From contig NC_134507.1 of the NCBI RefSeq assembly GCF_027942865.1, positions 33,524,447 through 33,588,446 of the forward strand: DNA of 64,000 bases, in the 5' to 3' direction. The notes under the pieces were generated by a model. The model did no database searches. It was not told the origin of the DNA and saw only the letters and a program-made list of their open reading frames with translations. Origin of the DNA: Odontesthes bonariensis (Eukaryota > Chordata > Actinopteri > Atheriniformes > Atherinopsidae). The position numbers and the translations under genes are program-made. Each line of letters opens with the position of its first letter. The first letter of the stretch is position 1. Below, in pieces: positions 43,589 to 53,930 of the stretch.

Positions 43589-43885
43589 ATTCTGTCTGTG
43601 CAAAGGAAATCTTCTTGCTGTGCCAAGTGACTTCTCGGAGTAGAGTCACCTTATTTGTTGAGACCGTGCCCATGTTCAAAGCTGGAGCGCTAAATTGTTG
43701 TTGTTTGAACGGTGCTCAGTGGAACGGGCGGAAGTGCAAAGTTGTACCATCTGAAACGGCTGAAGAGTGCTCACTGCAGCGGGTGGGCGGAGGTGCAAAG
43801 TGACGCTTTGTAGGCAAAAAAAGAGCACCGCCACAAGTGCGCATTGTGCCAGGAAGGGCGCTCGGACGTGAAACAGTGGAGGGTT

Positions 43886-44073
43886 ATCGCTTCTCGGCCT
43901 TTTGGCTAAGATCAAGTGTAGTATCTGTTCTTATCAGTTTAATATCTGATACGTCCTCTATATGAGGACTACATATTAAATGGATTTTTAGGCACAGGGG
44001 TTGAAAAAGGGGCTTGCTCCGTTCACTCCACGCATCGACCCGGTACTGCAGTGCCGCCGGGAACGGTGCACTC
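43886..44073 (+). ncRNA. rnu2: U2 spliceosomal snRNA, copy 1
   Basis: It starts ATCGCTTCTCGGCCTTTTGG and contains the branch-point pairing stretch GTGTAGTATCTG, stem-loop II (CAGTTTAATATCTGATACG), an Sm-like site GGATTTTTAGG and the 3' part ending CGGGAACGGTGCACTC. Its 188 nt is the normal U2 size. U2 recognises the intron branch point. The two full copies in the window look identical or nearly so. It lies about 300 bp after U5 and about 370 bp before 5S. Confidence 0.95.
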
Positions 44074-44440
44074 TTCCCAACTCTTGTGAAATAACAAAAC
44101 CAGCGGTACATGGTGGTAGTTTCAGGGAGCCATTGTATTCTGACTTCTAAAATGGAACTATAATCTTTAGAAAAGACGCAGTTTATGAGCACGTCGTGGG
44201 ATTGAGCTTCCCTGGTTTCTCTGTATGACCATGAACACCAAACTACACACAGAGAACAGAGGAGCTTGACAGACACACACTAAGTTATCTGAGAGTCCCA
44301 TTTTCAGCTGCAGAGAACAATCACATCAGGGAAGTCGACGTGCAGGCTCAACATCAGCCTCTCAAGCCAACTCTCTGGTAAAATAGGGGAAACGTATGGT
44401 TCCAGCACCTATGTAACACATATTTGTCACAGGGACTGTG

Positions 44441-44559
44441 GCTTACGGCCACACCGCCCTGAACACGCCCGATCTCGTCCGAACTCGGAAGCCAAGCAGG
44501 GGCGGGCCTGGTTAGTACTTGGATGAGAGACCGCTTGAGAATACCAGGTGCTGTAAGCA
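44441..44559 (+). rRNA. 5S rRNA, copy 1 (diverged)
   Basis: It runs from GCTTACGGCCACACC to GGTGCTGTAAGCA, 119 nt, followed by a T-run terminator. Compared with the minus-strand copy it has changes in the internal promoter (AGCAGGGGCGGGCC for AGCAGGGTCGGGCC, and GGATGAGAGACC for GGATGGGAGACC) and in the next stem (GCTTGAGAAT). It may be a weak gene or a pseudogene. Confidence 0.88.
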
Positions 44560-44643
44560 TTTTTCTCTCTTCTCTTCTCTCTGCATGTCTTTTGTTGAAA
44601 CATCTGTTGATCACCCTGTGATCCATCTTGCTGATCCTGGATC

Positions 44644-44725
44644 TCAACCCCTGTGCCTAAAAATCCATTTAATATGTAGTCCTCATATAGAGGACGTATC
44701 AGATATTAAACTGATAAGAACAGAT
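44644..44725 (-). pseudogene. U2 snRNA fragment, downstream side of the Keno-like insertion
   Basis: On the minus strand this is U2 from about nt 38 (ATCTGTTCTTATCAG) to about nt 119 (GGCACAGGGGTTGA), where it breaks into 5S-type spacer. It continues the U2 gene whose first 26 nt lie at 50364-50339. Both the insertion and the 3' break make the gene non-functional. Confidence 0.9.
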
Positions 44726-45240
44726 TTTCTTTTGAAAAAATTTATTGACACTAATACATCCTATTTTCACAAAAACTTCATATTAAAGACATTTGTTTTA
44801 CCTATGAATAAAACATCAATAAATAAGTGTAATCTGTATAACCACATTTAAAAGAACAATAAAACAAGTTTTTTGTGGGATATTACAGATAAAGTCAATG
44901 TTGTCTAAGGTAAAAGTTACATGTGAAGTAGTTCTCATACGAGTAGCAGTTTGTATTGAGTTTCTTTAAAAAGGAGTGCATTAGTTAAAATGCTCTCTTC
45001 CAAGTCCATTTTTTGTGCAGGAGCGCAGTGAGTCCCTACCCAGGGAAACTCATTTCGCTCCCCCAAACAGTAGGTCTCTCGGAATCCTGTCGTGGTGCTC
45101 AGAGGAGATCCCCACCCTGTTGCTCCTTCCCACCTGCCTCACCCGGAGAGCCAGGCCGTCGCTGCTTTGACCTTTTTGTGTGTAGCTCCGGCTCCTTCAT
45201 CCGAATGGGCACAGAGGCGATTCTTCTTTGTGGATGTGTC

Positions 45241-48200
45241 CTAGGCCCGCCGCCTGCAGCTCCGGCCGCTTGAGCCGCTGCTGCGGCCATCCGGATCACA
45301 GCCACGGGGGGGGATCTGCATGCGCTTCCTCACCAGCAAGTTCCTGGAGGTCCACATGGCGTCTTTCATAGCGGCTAGGGTGAGCCACTGCTTGGCAAAG
45401 TCATTCTTTTTTATTTTTGTTTGGCTCACCCCATAGAGCACGAGTTGTGCTGTGAGGACCTCCCTTGCTGGCAAGTACGGGAATTGCAAGGAGCCGGCTG
45501 TTGCCCACTGGTCTGCAGCAGCGCTGCACTCCCAGAGCAGGTGCCTCACCGACTCGGGCGCGCCACAACCAGGTCGCGGGCAGGTTGAGATCGCTGACAT
45601 GCCCCGGGAGTGCATAACGGACCTGACTGGGAGGATCTCATGAGCCACCATCCACGACAGGTCCCGGAGTCTGTTTGGGAGAGCGGAATGGTTGACGTTG
45701 CACCAAACTGTTGAGGGCTCGCCGAACGCGAGCCCACGCACTGGACTCACTGGTTCCCGCTCCTGCACAACAGAAATCAAAGAGCGGTGGTTTGTTAAAA
45801 CATGCAACTCCTCTGCCTCCAAGTTAAAATGCTTTAAGAACGTCTGGATAAAAGCATAGGATGGTGGCAGGCTAAAAGACACGGGCACTTTTAGGTCGGT
45901 AGGTAAAATCTTCAGTCTTCTGAGGTAAGAACCCATCCAGAATCGTGTCATTGCTTTAGTTTTGGGGTTTCCGGATTGGTCTGTGGCCTGTAGGATGTGC
46001 AGTGTAGTGTATCTGCTTCCTAAAAACAAATAAAAATCAGGCACTCCTTTTCCTCCTTTCTCTTTTTGTTTCTTCATTACATCTCTCCTCAGTCTTTCCC
46101 ACTTGGAGCCCCACAGAAAATAAAAAATGGCTCGGTCCAGGTCTAAAAGCACTTTCCTAGGTGGGATAAAAACAGAACTGATTAGTAAAAGCAAAGGTAA
46201 AATCACGGCTTTGATGATTAAAACCTTTCCTTCAATGGTCAGTCCTCTAAGTCCCCAGTATCCTAGTCTTTGCTTTACTTTCCCTACCACGTCTGGCCAG
46301 TTTGATGTCCCTCCCCCTTCCTTGTCAAAATTAATCCCCAGTATTTTCTGTTTTGTCTGGGTTATAGTCACGGGGAGTCCTGCAGTCTCAGTCGCTGTCC
46401 ATGGCCCGTAAAATTGGGCTTGGGTCTTGTTTCTGTTTAGTTTTGCCCCAGAGGCCCGTCCATACCAGTCAGTCAAGTCCAGAGTCCTGTTGATGGATAT
46501 TAGGTCTGTACATAAAATATTCACGTCGTCCATATATAAAACACACTTTGTCGATAGTCCCCCGCTCCCCGGGACTCTCACCCCATTGATTCGGTGGTCC
46601 CTTCTCAAACTCTGTGCCAGTGGTTCCACACAGATGATGTAGAGGAGGGCAGATAACGGACAACCCTGACGGACACCGCAGTGGATGTTTACTGCTTTTG
46701 TCAGATGCCCGTTAACAAGGAATTTGCTGGTAATGCCCCGGTACAGCAGACCCACCCAAGCTATAAACCTTTCTGGGAACCCCATTTTTTGCAGTACCTG
46801 GAAAAGGTACTGGTGCGAGACCCGATCAAAGGCTTTCTCAAAGTCTAAATTTAGGACTGCTAGCCGAATGTTTCTGTCTCTCGCATAACAGATGGTGTCT
46901 CGGATCAGTACGAGGCTGTCGGTTATCTTCCTCCCCGGGATGGCACAGGCTTGATCCGGGTGAATCAGGTCTTCTAAAAACAAGGACATACGTGAGGCTA
47001 AAAGTTTACTAAAAAGTTTACAGTCAAAGTTTAAAAGTGTAATCGGCCTCCAATTCTTCAAGTCAGTCTTGTCTTTTTTTTTGTGAAGAAGAGTCACTAT
47101 CCCTGCTCTAAAACTGTCAGGAAGTCGGTCAAGTTGCTCAAATTCCATAAAAACAGTAAACAAGTCAGGTGCTAAAATATCCCAAAAGGTCAAATAAAAT
47201 TCCAAGGGAAGTCCATCTTGTCCTGGGGACTTCCCTTTCTTAAAATTTGTAAAACATTTATTTAACTCTGAAATTGTAAAATCTTGGGTTAAAGGCACAC
47301 TGTCTTTTACTGTTTTTTCTATGAAATTTAAAACTTCTGTCATGGTGTCCATTTCAACAGGTTTTTGCTCGTACAGTTCACGATAAAATTGTTCAACAGC
47401 TTCTTTAATTTCTTCCATTGAATCAACTGTGCACCCGTTCTCTTTTGTTAGCTTTAAAATTGCCCCCCCTTTATTCACAATTTTCTTAAAAAAATACCTT
47501 GTGCACTTCTCTCCTTCCTCTATTTCTCGTTCCCTGCTTCTTAAAATGACACCCTTACTTTTAATATCTGCTAAAATCGACATCTCTGTTTTCACTTGTT
47601 TAAGTTCATCATTAAAATCCATCCCTTGTTGGTTTAATTTAAAATAGCGCTGTAGTCGCTTCTGCAGTCCCATCATGCGTCTGTTTTCCCTATTCTTTTT
47701 TCTCCTACCTGCCTGTCTAAAGAAAGTCTGGGTCTTTTCCTTCACCATTTCCCACCAGTGTGCACGTGTATCGTAAAAGTCTTGAAGGGTCTGCCACTCG
47801 TGGTACTGCTCCCGGTACTGACTAACTATTTCATTTTCTTCTAAAAGGGAGCAGTTTAGTTTCCACAGACCACTTCCGGAAGTCACACCCGAAGAGAGTG
47901 ATAGGGTGCAGGAAAGCATCAGGTGATCAGAAAAGAAAACGGGGGTCAATCTAGCATCGGTTGGTGGGCAGTCCCGTGTAAAAAGGTAGTCTATACGAGA
48001 GGCTTTGGTGCCATCACCACTGAACCAGGTGAAGCCCTCCTCTCTGGGATGCATGGTCCTAAAACAGTCCTGAAGTTTAAAATCCTTGCATATGCCCTGT
48101 AATAAAACCGATGTTTTGTCAACTTTAAAAAATTCCCCTGCTCTTTTTCTGTCACTCCTGCTTAAAATACAGTTAAAATCACCCCCTAAAACTAGTGGTG

Positions 48201-48630
48201 CCCTACCTAGCATGTGGGACTGCAGGTCTTCTAAAAGGTCATACCGGTCATTTTTTTCGTTAAAGCCATAAATATTTAAGAGGTTAAAATCTTGTCCCAT
48301 AAAAGTCAAATGTGCTAAAAGTGCCCGTCCGTCTCTCACCACAGTGCTGCCCTTCACCAGAACCTGAGGGTTTTTGATCAAAATGGCCACTCCGTCATTT
48401 TTGTTTTGGTTGGATCCACTCCACAATGATGTCTGTGGCCACATCTCCTCCCACTGTCTGTAGTGCTTTAAAAACGGTAGGCCGCATTCCTGTATTAAAA
48501 GAACATCTGACTTAAAAGAACTAAGAAAGGATAAAACACTCTGGGCTCTAAATTTCAACTTTACACTTCTCACATTAATAGTTGAGAGAGTGAGTGTCAT
48601 GAGTATGGTTAAAAACAACAGGTATGACAT
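45241..48630 (-). CDS. Keno-like ORF2: APE endonuclease and reverse transcriptase
   Basis: The protein has 1129 residues. Residues 15-245 form an APE-like endonuclease (LIQE at 45-48, GDFNC at 150-154, SRIDYLF at 211-217, SDH at 234-236), which nicks the target DNA. Residues 455-740 form the reverse transcriptase: [10 protein letters not shown] at 466, NWRPITLLN at 526, [10 protein letters not shown] at 595, GVRQGCPLS at 652 and the catalytic YMDD at 699-702. A Cys-rich motif near 1017-1035 (CPRPGC...H...C) is usual at the C-terminus of this lineage. The enzyme performs target-primed reverse transcription in the nucleus. All core residues are present with no stop. The ATG at 48630 lies 50 bp after ORF1, so translation may use reinitiation. 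Confidence 0.93.
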   Translation of the reverse strand: MSYLLFLTILMTLTLSTINVRSVKLKFRAQSVLSFLSSFKSDVLLIQECGLPFLKHYRQWEEMWPQTSLWSGSNQNKNDGVAILIKNPQVLVKGSTVVRDGRALLAHLTFMGQDFNLLNIYGFNEKNDRYDLLEDLQSHMLGRAPLVLGGDFNCILSRSDRKRAGEFFKVDKTSVLLQGICKDFKLQDCFRTMHPREEGFTWFSGDGTKASRIDYLFTRDCPPTDARLTPVFFSDHLMLSCTLSLSSGVTSGSGLWKLNCSLLEENEIVSQYREQYHEWQTLQDFYDTRAHWWEMVKEKTQTFFRQAGRRKKNRENRRMMGLQKRLQRYFKLNQQGMDFNDELKQVKTEMSILADIKSKGVILRSREREIEEGEKCTRYFFKKIVNKGGAILKLTKENGCTVDSMEEIKEAVEQFYRELYEQKPVEMDTMTEVLNFIEKTVKDSVPLTQDFTISELNKCFTNFKKGKSPGQDGLPLEFYLTFWDILAPDLFTVFMEFEQLDRLPDSFRAGIVTLLHKKKDKTDLKNWRPITLLNFDCKLFSKLLASRMSLFLEDLIHPDQACAIPGRKITDSLVLIRDTICYARDRNIRLAVLNLDFEKAFDRVSHQYLFQVLQKMGFPERFIAWVGLLYRGITSKFLVNGHLTKAVNIHCGVRQGCPLSALLYIICVEPLAQSLRRDHRINGVRVPGSGGLSTKCVLYMDDVNILCTDLISINRTLDLTDWYGRASGAKLNRNKTQAQFYGPWTATETAGLPVTITQTKQKILGINFDKEGGGTSNWPDVVGKVKQRLGYWGLRGLTIEGKVLIIKAVILPLLLLISSVFIPPRKVLLDLDRAIFYFLWGSKWERLRRDVMKKQKEKGGKGVPDFYLFLGSRYTTLHILQATDQSGNPKTKAMTRFWMGSYLRRLKILPTDLKVPVSFSLPPSYAFIQTFLKHFNLEAEELHVLTNHRSLISVVQEREPVSPVRGLAFGEPSTVWCNVNHSALPNRLRDLSWMVAHEILPVRSVMHSRGMSAISTCPRPGCGAPESVRHLLWECSAAADQWATAGSLQFPYLPAREVLTAQLVLYGVSQTKIKKNDFAKQWLTLAAMKDAMWTSRNLLVRKRMQIPPRGCDPDGRSSGSSGRSCRRRA

Positions 48631-48680
48631 CTTAAAAGACTAAATGAGGGTTAAAAACATTTAAAATGTCTTAAAAGCAG

Positions 48681-49991
48681 TTATGTAATTTCTTGTGAAC
48701 GGAGCTCTTCCTTCACTTCTACAGGTGAGAGGCGAGGGTGTTGAGCTCTATTCCCCGGTCGGACTCTGGGGGTTGGCCTCTGTTGCAAGGTTTTGTTAAA
48801 CTTTGAGTCTCTAGGGGTTGATTGCAGAACTACATTTAAAAAAGAGACCTCATTTGGTGAATTGGAGGGGAAGACTCTGGGCTCCTCCACAGATGAACTG
48901 TCTGAGGTAGTCCCAGCTCTTCCCCTCTTCTCTGAGACTATAGGAGAATCAGAGGACAATTCTGATGCAAGCCTCTTTGTTTGCTGGGCATCGGGGAGGG
49001 AGGCATCCTCGCTATCATCCTGTGATTGGACTTCTTCACATTCTGAACTAGCTCCGCCTTCTGCCTGCACCACCTCCTCCTCCTCTCCAGAGCTCTCCAT
49101 TGGTGGGGGTGTAGCAGGCCCCTCCCCCTCCTCGGCCTCACCTGACTGCTGTCCACCATTCAGGGATTTTGGCGGGAAGTTTGAATTTTCCAGCCCAGCT
49201 GTTTCAAGTAGCTCGTTAACTGCCTCGGTCTGCCCTCCATTTCCTTCTCGCGTTTTTTTGGATTTCAGTTTGTTGGCAAAAGATTTTGGGCAATCTCTGA
49301 AGAGGTGGTTCGATTCTCCACAGAGATTGCACTTTCTGCCATTCGTACACTCTTCGAAGGTGTGACCGATTCCTCTACATTTGCCACAAAACACCTTCGT
49401 GCAGGCCTCCACCAGGTGCCCGTGCTCCCCACACTTGCGGCAGAGTTTGGGCTGTCCCTGGTAGTGGATGTAGCCTCTGTTTTCTCCCAAGACAATCATT
49501 GATGGGAGATGTCTCAGGCCCTGGAAGCCCTGGGGGTCTTGCCATTGTTGGATGGGGACCCTCCAGGCGCAGTTCCAGATGCCGTCGACATCCCTCACCT
49601 TCATTGCCTGGCCTTTAACAGTGCAGAATCTTCCCAACCATATACAGATATCTTCTGCGTTCACCATTTCATTGAACATTCTGACAATTACTGTCTTCAG
49701 AGTATTGTCAGTAAGTTTCTCAACAGTAAACGCAGAAAACTGGGCTTGCACATTTTCAAATCTTGTCCAAAACTCCTGCAGCAAAGCTGCAGTGCGAAAA
49801 CTGACATCGAAACCTTTGTTAAAAGGCAATGAGAGGATGCAATTTAAATCGTCTGGCTTAAAGTTCAATGTTTTTTGGATTAGCTTCCGAGAGAAGTCCA
49901 ATCTGGACATCTCTATGGGCTTTCCTTCATTTTCTTTAAACAAAAATCTAGCGCTGTGGTGCCTCCTCATGCCAGCATAGTTTGCCGACAT
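48681..49991 (-). CDS. Keno-like ORF1: zinc-knuckle RNA-binding protein
   Basis: The protein has 436 residues. The first 180 are conserved-looking and hydrophobic/charged. Three CCHC knuckles follow at about 184-197 ([14 protein letters not shown]), 202-215 ([14 protein letters not shown]) and 221-234 ([14 protein letters not shown]), spaced C-x2-C-x4-H-x4-C. The C-terminal half is acidic and Ser/Glu/Gly-rich. ORF1 proteins of Tx1-type elements bind their own RNA and form the transposition particle. The frame is complete, starting at the ATG at 49991. Confidence 0.92.
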   Translation of the reverse strand: MSANYAGMRRHHSARFLFKENEGKPIEMSRLDFSRKLIQKTLNFKPDDLNCILSLPFNKGFDVSFRTAALLQEFWTRFENVQAQFSAFTVEKLTDNTLKTVIVRMFNEMVNAEDICIWLGRFCTVKGQAMKVRDVDGIWNCAWRVPIQQWQDPQGFQGLRHLPSMIVLGENRGYIHYQGQPKLCRKCGEHGHLVEACTKVFCGKCRGIGHTFEECTNGRKCNLCGESNHLFRDCPKSFANKLKSKKTREGNGGQTEAVNELLETAGLENSNFPPKSLNGGQQSGEAEEGEGPATPPPMESSGEEEEVVQAEGGASSECEEVQSQDDSEDASLPDAQQTKRLASELSSDSPIVSEKRGRAGTTSDSSSVEEPRVFPSNSPNEVSFLNVVLQSTPRDSKFNKTLQQRPTPRVRPGNRAQHPRLSPVEVKEELRSQEIT

Positions 49992-50338
49992 GATGGAGGC
50001 ACCACAAACAGTTTTTAAATAAAATGCTTAAAAGAACACTAATAAATATCACACTAAAACCAAATAAAAGAATAAAAAGTGGATTAAAAGGTACTAAAAA
50101 TGGATACTTACCTTCCTCTAAAAAAACCGGAACAAAGCCACTGACCCTGTTTCAGCTGAAACTCTTTCAAAAAGTAAATACCTGGGAAAAAAGGGTAATA
50201 CAAGAAAATTTAAATACAAAGAACTCCAACTACAATAGACTTGGAATACTTTGATCAAACGCAAAAAAGAACCTCCAAAGCGAGAAAATTTGATGCCAAA
50301 AAGGCATAAAATAGTCCACCCAAAGGAGGCGATCGCAG

Positions 50339-50364
50339 TCTTAGCCAAAAGGCCGAGAAGCGAT
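50339..50364 (-). pseudogene. U2 snRNA 5' fragment, upstream side of the Keno-like insertion
   Basis: The minus strand reads U2 nt 1-26, ending TTTTGGCTAAGA, then enters the retrotransposon. The upstream U2 promoter region is retained and matches that of the intact copies, so this promoter could drive transcription into the inserted element. Confidence 0.92.
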
Positions 50365-50662
50365 AACCCTCCACTGGTTCACGTCCGAGCGCCCTTCCTG
50401 GCACAATGCGCACTTGTGGCGGTGCTCTTTTTTTGCCTACAAAGCGTCACTTTGCACCTCCGCCCACCCGCTGCAGTGAGCACTCTTCAGCCGTTTCAGA
50501 TGGTACAACTTTGCACTCCCGCCCGCTCCACTGAGCACCATTCAAACAACAACAATTTAGCGCTCCAGGCTTTGAACACGGGCACGGTCTCAAGAAATAA
50601 GGTGACTCTACTCCGAGAAGTCACTTGGCACAGCAAGAAGATTTCCTTTGCACAGACAGATT

Positions 50663-50782
50663 GGGCTTCACCCGCAAAGGTAAAGCCTTCCAAAAATAGA
50701 AACAACTCATTAATGCTGCTCTCCACGGAAGTCTTTAGTAAAAGGCGAAAGACTTGTACGTTATGAAGAGAAACCAGAGAAC
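50663..50782 (-). ncRNA. rnu5: U5 spliceosomal snRNA, copy 2
   Basis: This is the reverse-oriented counterpart of copy 1, with loop 1 CGCCTTTTACTAAAG, Sm-type CTATTTTTGGAA and the 3' hairpin. The start reads TTCTCTGG instead of TACTCTGG, and there are a few other changes (TCCGTGGAGAG, ATTAATGAG). A PSE-like element is at the same 47-base distance (50829-50846). It belongs to the same unit as the interrupted U2. Confidence 0.87.
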
Positions 50783-50828
50783 GAGAATTTGACACTGCGG
50801 GAGCAGTGCATCAGGCTAGTTGGCATAG

Positions 50829-50846
50829 CCACCTTCCCCACGGTGA
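50829..50846 (-). promoter_or_regulatory. Candidate PSE of U5 copy 2
   Basis: The minus strand reads TCACCGTGGGGAAGGTGG, identical to the element upstream of U5 copy 1 and at the same spacing from the RNA start. Confidence 0.55.
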
Positions 50847-51086
50847 GCTTTGCTTGGTTGAGACGCTGGCTCCTCGGCCGACCAGGTAGGAACAATCGGG
50901 CCCTATTCAATGGCTGCTTTGTCTTTTACTCTGTGCAAAAGACTAGGGGTCTTGAGGCTTTGTTCTGACCGCTCATTGGGTGTAGAGCTTTTTTTCAAGC
51001 AATTCTCCCAGTCGGCCCAATCCCAGAGCCATCTCAAAGTGGAGTTCACTTTCACTCTCTTTTCGCAGACTAAAAGCCAGAGTTTT

Positions 51087-51165
51087 ATCTCAGAAGCTAA
51101 GCAGAGTCGGGCCTGGTTAGTACTTGGATGGGGAGACCGCCTGGGAATACCAGGTGCTGTAAGCC
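51087..51165 (+). pseudogene. 5S rRNA 3'-part fragment
   Basis: It runs from AGAAGCTAAGCAGAGTCGGG to GTGCTGTAAGC, with one extra G in GGATGGGGAGACC. The 5' part is missing and replaced by ATCTC after unrelated sequence. Its downstream spacer is the same as that beside the fragment at 12887-12961, so the two are copies of one truncated unit. Confidence 0.88.
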
Positions 51166-51390
51166 TTTTGGCTTCTCCAGGCGCATGCAGTTTGACTGCG
51201 TCAAATGCAAAGGCAGTCCCTGTTTGACTTTTTGGAACTGCTCCTTTGTCAGGACAAAGTTAAATGTATGAGGATCAAAGGCAACCATGACCTGGGACAC
51301 CTTAGCAGATCCAGGATCAGCAAGATGGATCACAGGGTGATCAACAGATGTTTCAACAAAAGACATGCAGAGAGAAGAGAAGACAAGAGA
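51166..51390 (+). repeat. 5S spacer copy, shared with 12.6-12.9 kb and 44.56-44.64 kb
   Basis: The first 100 bases match 12886-12785 in reverse (GGAACTGCTCCTTTGTCAGG region). The last part (GATCCAGGATCAGC to AACAAAAGACATGCAGAG) matches 44560-44644 in reverse. It joins two 5S sequences in opposite orientation. Confidence 0.75.
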
Positions 51391-51396
51391 GAAAAA

Positions 51397-51515
51397 TGCT
51401 TACAGCACCTGGTATTCCCAAGCGGTCTCCCATCCAAGTACTAACCAGGCCCGACCCTGCTTGGCTTCCGAGTTCGGACGAGATCGGGCGTGTTCAGGGC
51501 GGTGTGGCCGTAAGC
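51397..51515 (-). rRNA. 5S rRNA, copy 2
   Basis: The minus strand from 51515 reads GCTTACGGCCACACCGCC and continues to CCAGGTGCTGTAAGCA, 119 nt, then a T-run. The internal promoter boxes (AAGCAGGGTCGGGCC and GGATGGGAGACC) are intact, so this is the best candidate for a working 5S gene in the window. It is linked to U2 copy 2, about 370 bp away. Confidence 0.93.
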
Positions 51516-51882
51516 CACAGTCCCCGTGACAAATATGTGTTACATAGGTGCTGGAACCATACGTTGCCCCTATTTTACCAGAGAGTTGGCTTGAGAGGCT
51601 GATGTTGAGCCTGCACGTCGACTTCCCTGATGTGATTGTTCTCTGCAGCTGAAAATGGGACTCTCAGATAACTTAGTGTGTGTCTGTCAAGCTCCTCTGT
51701 TCTCTGTGTGTAGTTTGGTGTTCATGGTCATACAGAGAAACCAGGGAAGCTCAATCCCACGACGTGCTCATAAACTGCGTCTTTTCTAAAGATTATAGTT
51801 CCATTTTAGAAGTCAGAATACAATGGCTCCCTGAAACTACCACCATGTACAGCTGGTTTTGTTATTTCACAAGAGTTGGGAA

Positions 51883-52070
51883 GAGTGCACCGTTCCCGGC
51901 GGCACTGCAGTACCGGGTCGATGCGTGGAGTGAACGGAGCAAGCCCCTTTTTCAACCCCTGTGCCTAAAAATCCATTTAATATGTAGTCCTCATATAGAG
52001 GACGTATCAGATATTAAACTGATAAGAACAGATACTACACTTGATCTTAGCCAAAAGGCCGAGAAGCGAT
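51883..52070 (-). ncRNA. rnu2: U2 spliceosomal snRNA, copy 2
   Basis: A full-length 188-nt U2 on the minus strand, with ATCGCTTCTCGGCC start, the GTGTAGTATCTG branch-site element and the CGGGAACGGTGCACTC end, as in copy 1. Its upstream region is conserved for about 165 bp (to 52234) and then switches to the dispersed spacer unit, so the linked U5 gene is missing and some promoter sequence may be lost. Confidence 0.95.
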
Positions 52071-52235
52071 AACCCTCCACTGTTTCACGTCCGAGCGCCC
52101 TTCCTGGCACAATGCGCACTTGTGGCGGTGCTCTTTTTTTGCCTACAAAGCGTCACTTTGCACCTCCGCCCACCCGCTGCAGTGAGCACTCTTCAGCCGT
52201 TTCAGATGGTACAACTTTGCACTCCCGCCCGCTCA

Positions 52236-52870
52236 GGACAAAGTTAAATGTATGAGGATCAAAACCAACAATGGCCTGGGACATCTCAGCAGGTCCAGGA
52301 TCAGAAACATGGAGACTGAGGGCCAATAGAAACAGAGGTGTCTGCCAACCAATCAGCAGCAGCCGAAGCTGGTTAACTTCCTCGTGTCTGTGCGTCTGTG
52401 TGTGTGTGTGTCACAGGGTGATCGGCAAATTTTTCAACACAAGACATGCAGGACGCAGAAGTAAATATAACTGTATTTTTTTGAAGAATTGGAAAGAATT
52501 GTCCTTGTGGATAAAAATCATGTCATTAACATCCATTTCTGTGACGGAAGTTAATAATTATTTGTGTTGACAGCAGAGTGTTATAAATAGTAGCTGAGGG
52601 ATCACTATTGTCTATACCTGGATGGTAGAACACAAACACTTCTATACATAGATTATATAAACCACCCCAGTCAGAACATCACCTGAGATGTCTACCCTGT
52701 GAGGGACATTTGTTTTTTGAGGTGTGGGAGTTAGAGGCAGCTGGAAGCTCTAACAGTCAAACAGCCACAGAGGATGAAGCTCTGATCACTTTTTTCTCAT
52801 TCTCATAAGAAAATCTCAGCAATCTCATTGCTTTACAACTTCACCGCTTGACTAGGCTCATGGATTATCT
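52236..52870 (+). repeat. Spacer unit, inverted partner of 12130-12830
   Basis: It matches 12.1-12.8 kb in reverse along almost its full length, including ATCTCAGCAGGTCCAGGATC and TTGACTAGGCTCATGGATTA. The junction at 52235 with the U2 upstream region marks a rearrangement. Confidence 0.82.
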
Positions 52871-53930
52871 ATATACAATACATCTTCACTGTAAAGTCCA
52901 ATAGCTGCCCTGACATACATACATTCTTTAACTTTACTAGGTTAATTACCATATGCACTTATGACTGATTTTTATGAAGTAAAAGTTAGTTGCATGGTGA
53001 AAAATGCAAAAAACTTAGTGTTTACAGTGAAGATGACTTTATTTAGAGTGAAGCTCATTCAACAATAAGTAGCAACACAGTCTCACTCCCACTGCGCATT
53101 CAAAGAAGAAGAAGTGTGCATGCATGCGACATTCAGTCTCTCCCGCTCAGCAAAGTATATTAGGTCTATGTCAGCAACGCAGCAGTCCAGCACACAGGCC
53201 GGGGCACTGAGGGCAGCCTGCTGAGTCCAGTTTTTTTAATTCTTTTGAAGAAGAATAAATAAGGTAAGTTATCAAGCAAGTATGTTTGTTAATATGTTTT
53301 AATTACTGCTCTGACAGTTAGCGTTCACTAGCTAACGTTAGCATTAGTTAGCTAGCTAACGAACCAAACAGGCATAACGTTAGCCTGTTCAGGCCATGGT
53401 TAAGGCGAGTTTGGGCGGTTTCCCACCATAGTCCTGTGATTATCTTAAAACCTTTGAACAGTTCCAAAGCCTAATTACTTTGAAAGTCTCACATTTGAAA
53501 TGTTGTAGCATGAGTTTTCCGTTTTCCCCAAATTGACAGCGATGGCATTTTGGCCTGACTTTCAAATTTGCAAGGTGGAAATGACAGTTTTCAGTTAAGG
53601 CAGCATGAATGTGTTTGATGCAGAGAGGAGGATAAATGAGGTTCATAATGCACTGGCGCTGTCTTTCCTTGGGGAAATGGTGAAGGCTGGTGTAGTAGCA
53701 TAGATGCTTTCGCACCCTATGAGTCATGACGGCCCTAATTGCACACGCAATAAGGGTAAATAGCCATTTACTGCAGGTGGGATGGACTATATAGCCCAGT
53801 TACCTCCTCATCTCGCTCTTTTTGCGCTCCGTGCCCATATTATTTCCCAGCAGAGTGGCTGAGCTCAGGTGTCTTGCTCCGTGTGCGACACATAACCCAG
53901 TTGGTTTGAGGTGGTATTAATATTTTCAAA
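52871..53930. other. No supported gene
   Basis: GCTAGC/TTAGC-rich stretch near 53320-53390. A minus-strand frame at 53727-53440 (95 codons) includes a Cys/His-rich part (CHRCQFGENGKLMLQHFKC) but has no splice signals or known family I can name. Confidence 0.3.

Larger units (their letters stand above)
44726..50338 (-). mobile_element. Keno-like non-LTR retrotransposon (Tx1/L1 lineage) inserted in U2
   Basis: This 5.6-kb element has a 5' UTR (50338-49992), ORF1 (49991-48681), a 50-bp gap, ORF2 (48630-45241) and a 3' UTR of about 510 bp ending AATAAATTTTTTCAAAAGAA. Both frames are open throughout. It interrupts a U2 gene: U2 nt 1-26 lie at its 5' end and U2 nt 38 onward at its 3' end, with about 11 U2 bases (nt 27-37) missing. 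The Keno family of the Tx1 group is known to insert specifically in U2 genes of fishes, and the two-ORF, APE-endonuclease plan fits. I see no 5' truncation, poly(A) tail or target duplication. Intact frames suggest recent insertion and possible activity. Confidence 0.88.

Noticed and set aside
43456-43803. 115-codon open frame and its mirror at 50496-50795
   Set aside because: They cover U5 and its spacer. Conservation is explained by the RNA gene and array homogenisation.
48793-49365. 190-codon plus-strand frame inside the retrotransposon
   Set aside because: It is antisense to ORF1, whose zinc knuckles identify the true frame.
51680-52072. 130-codon open frame and its mirror at 43884-44276
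   Set aside because: They run through U2 on the antisense or spacer side; no coding signal.
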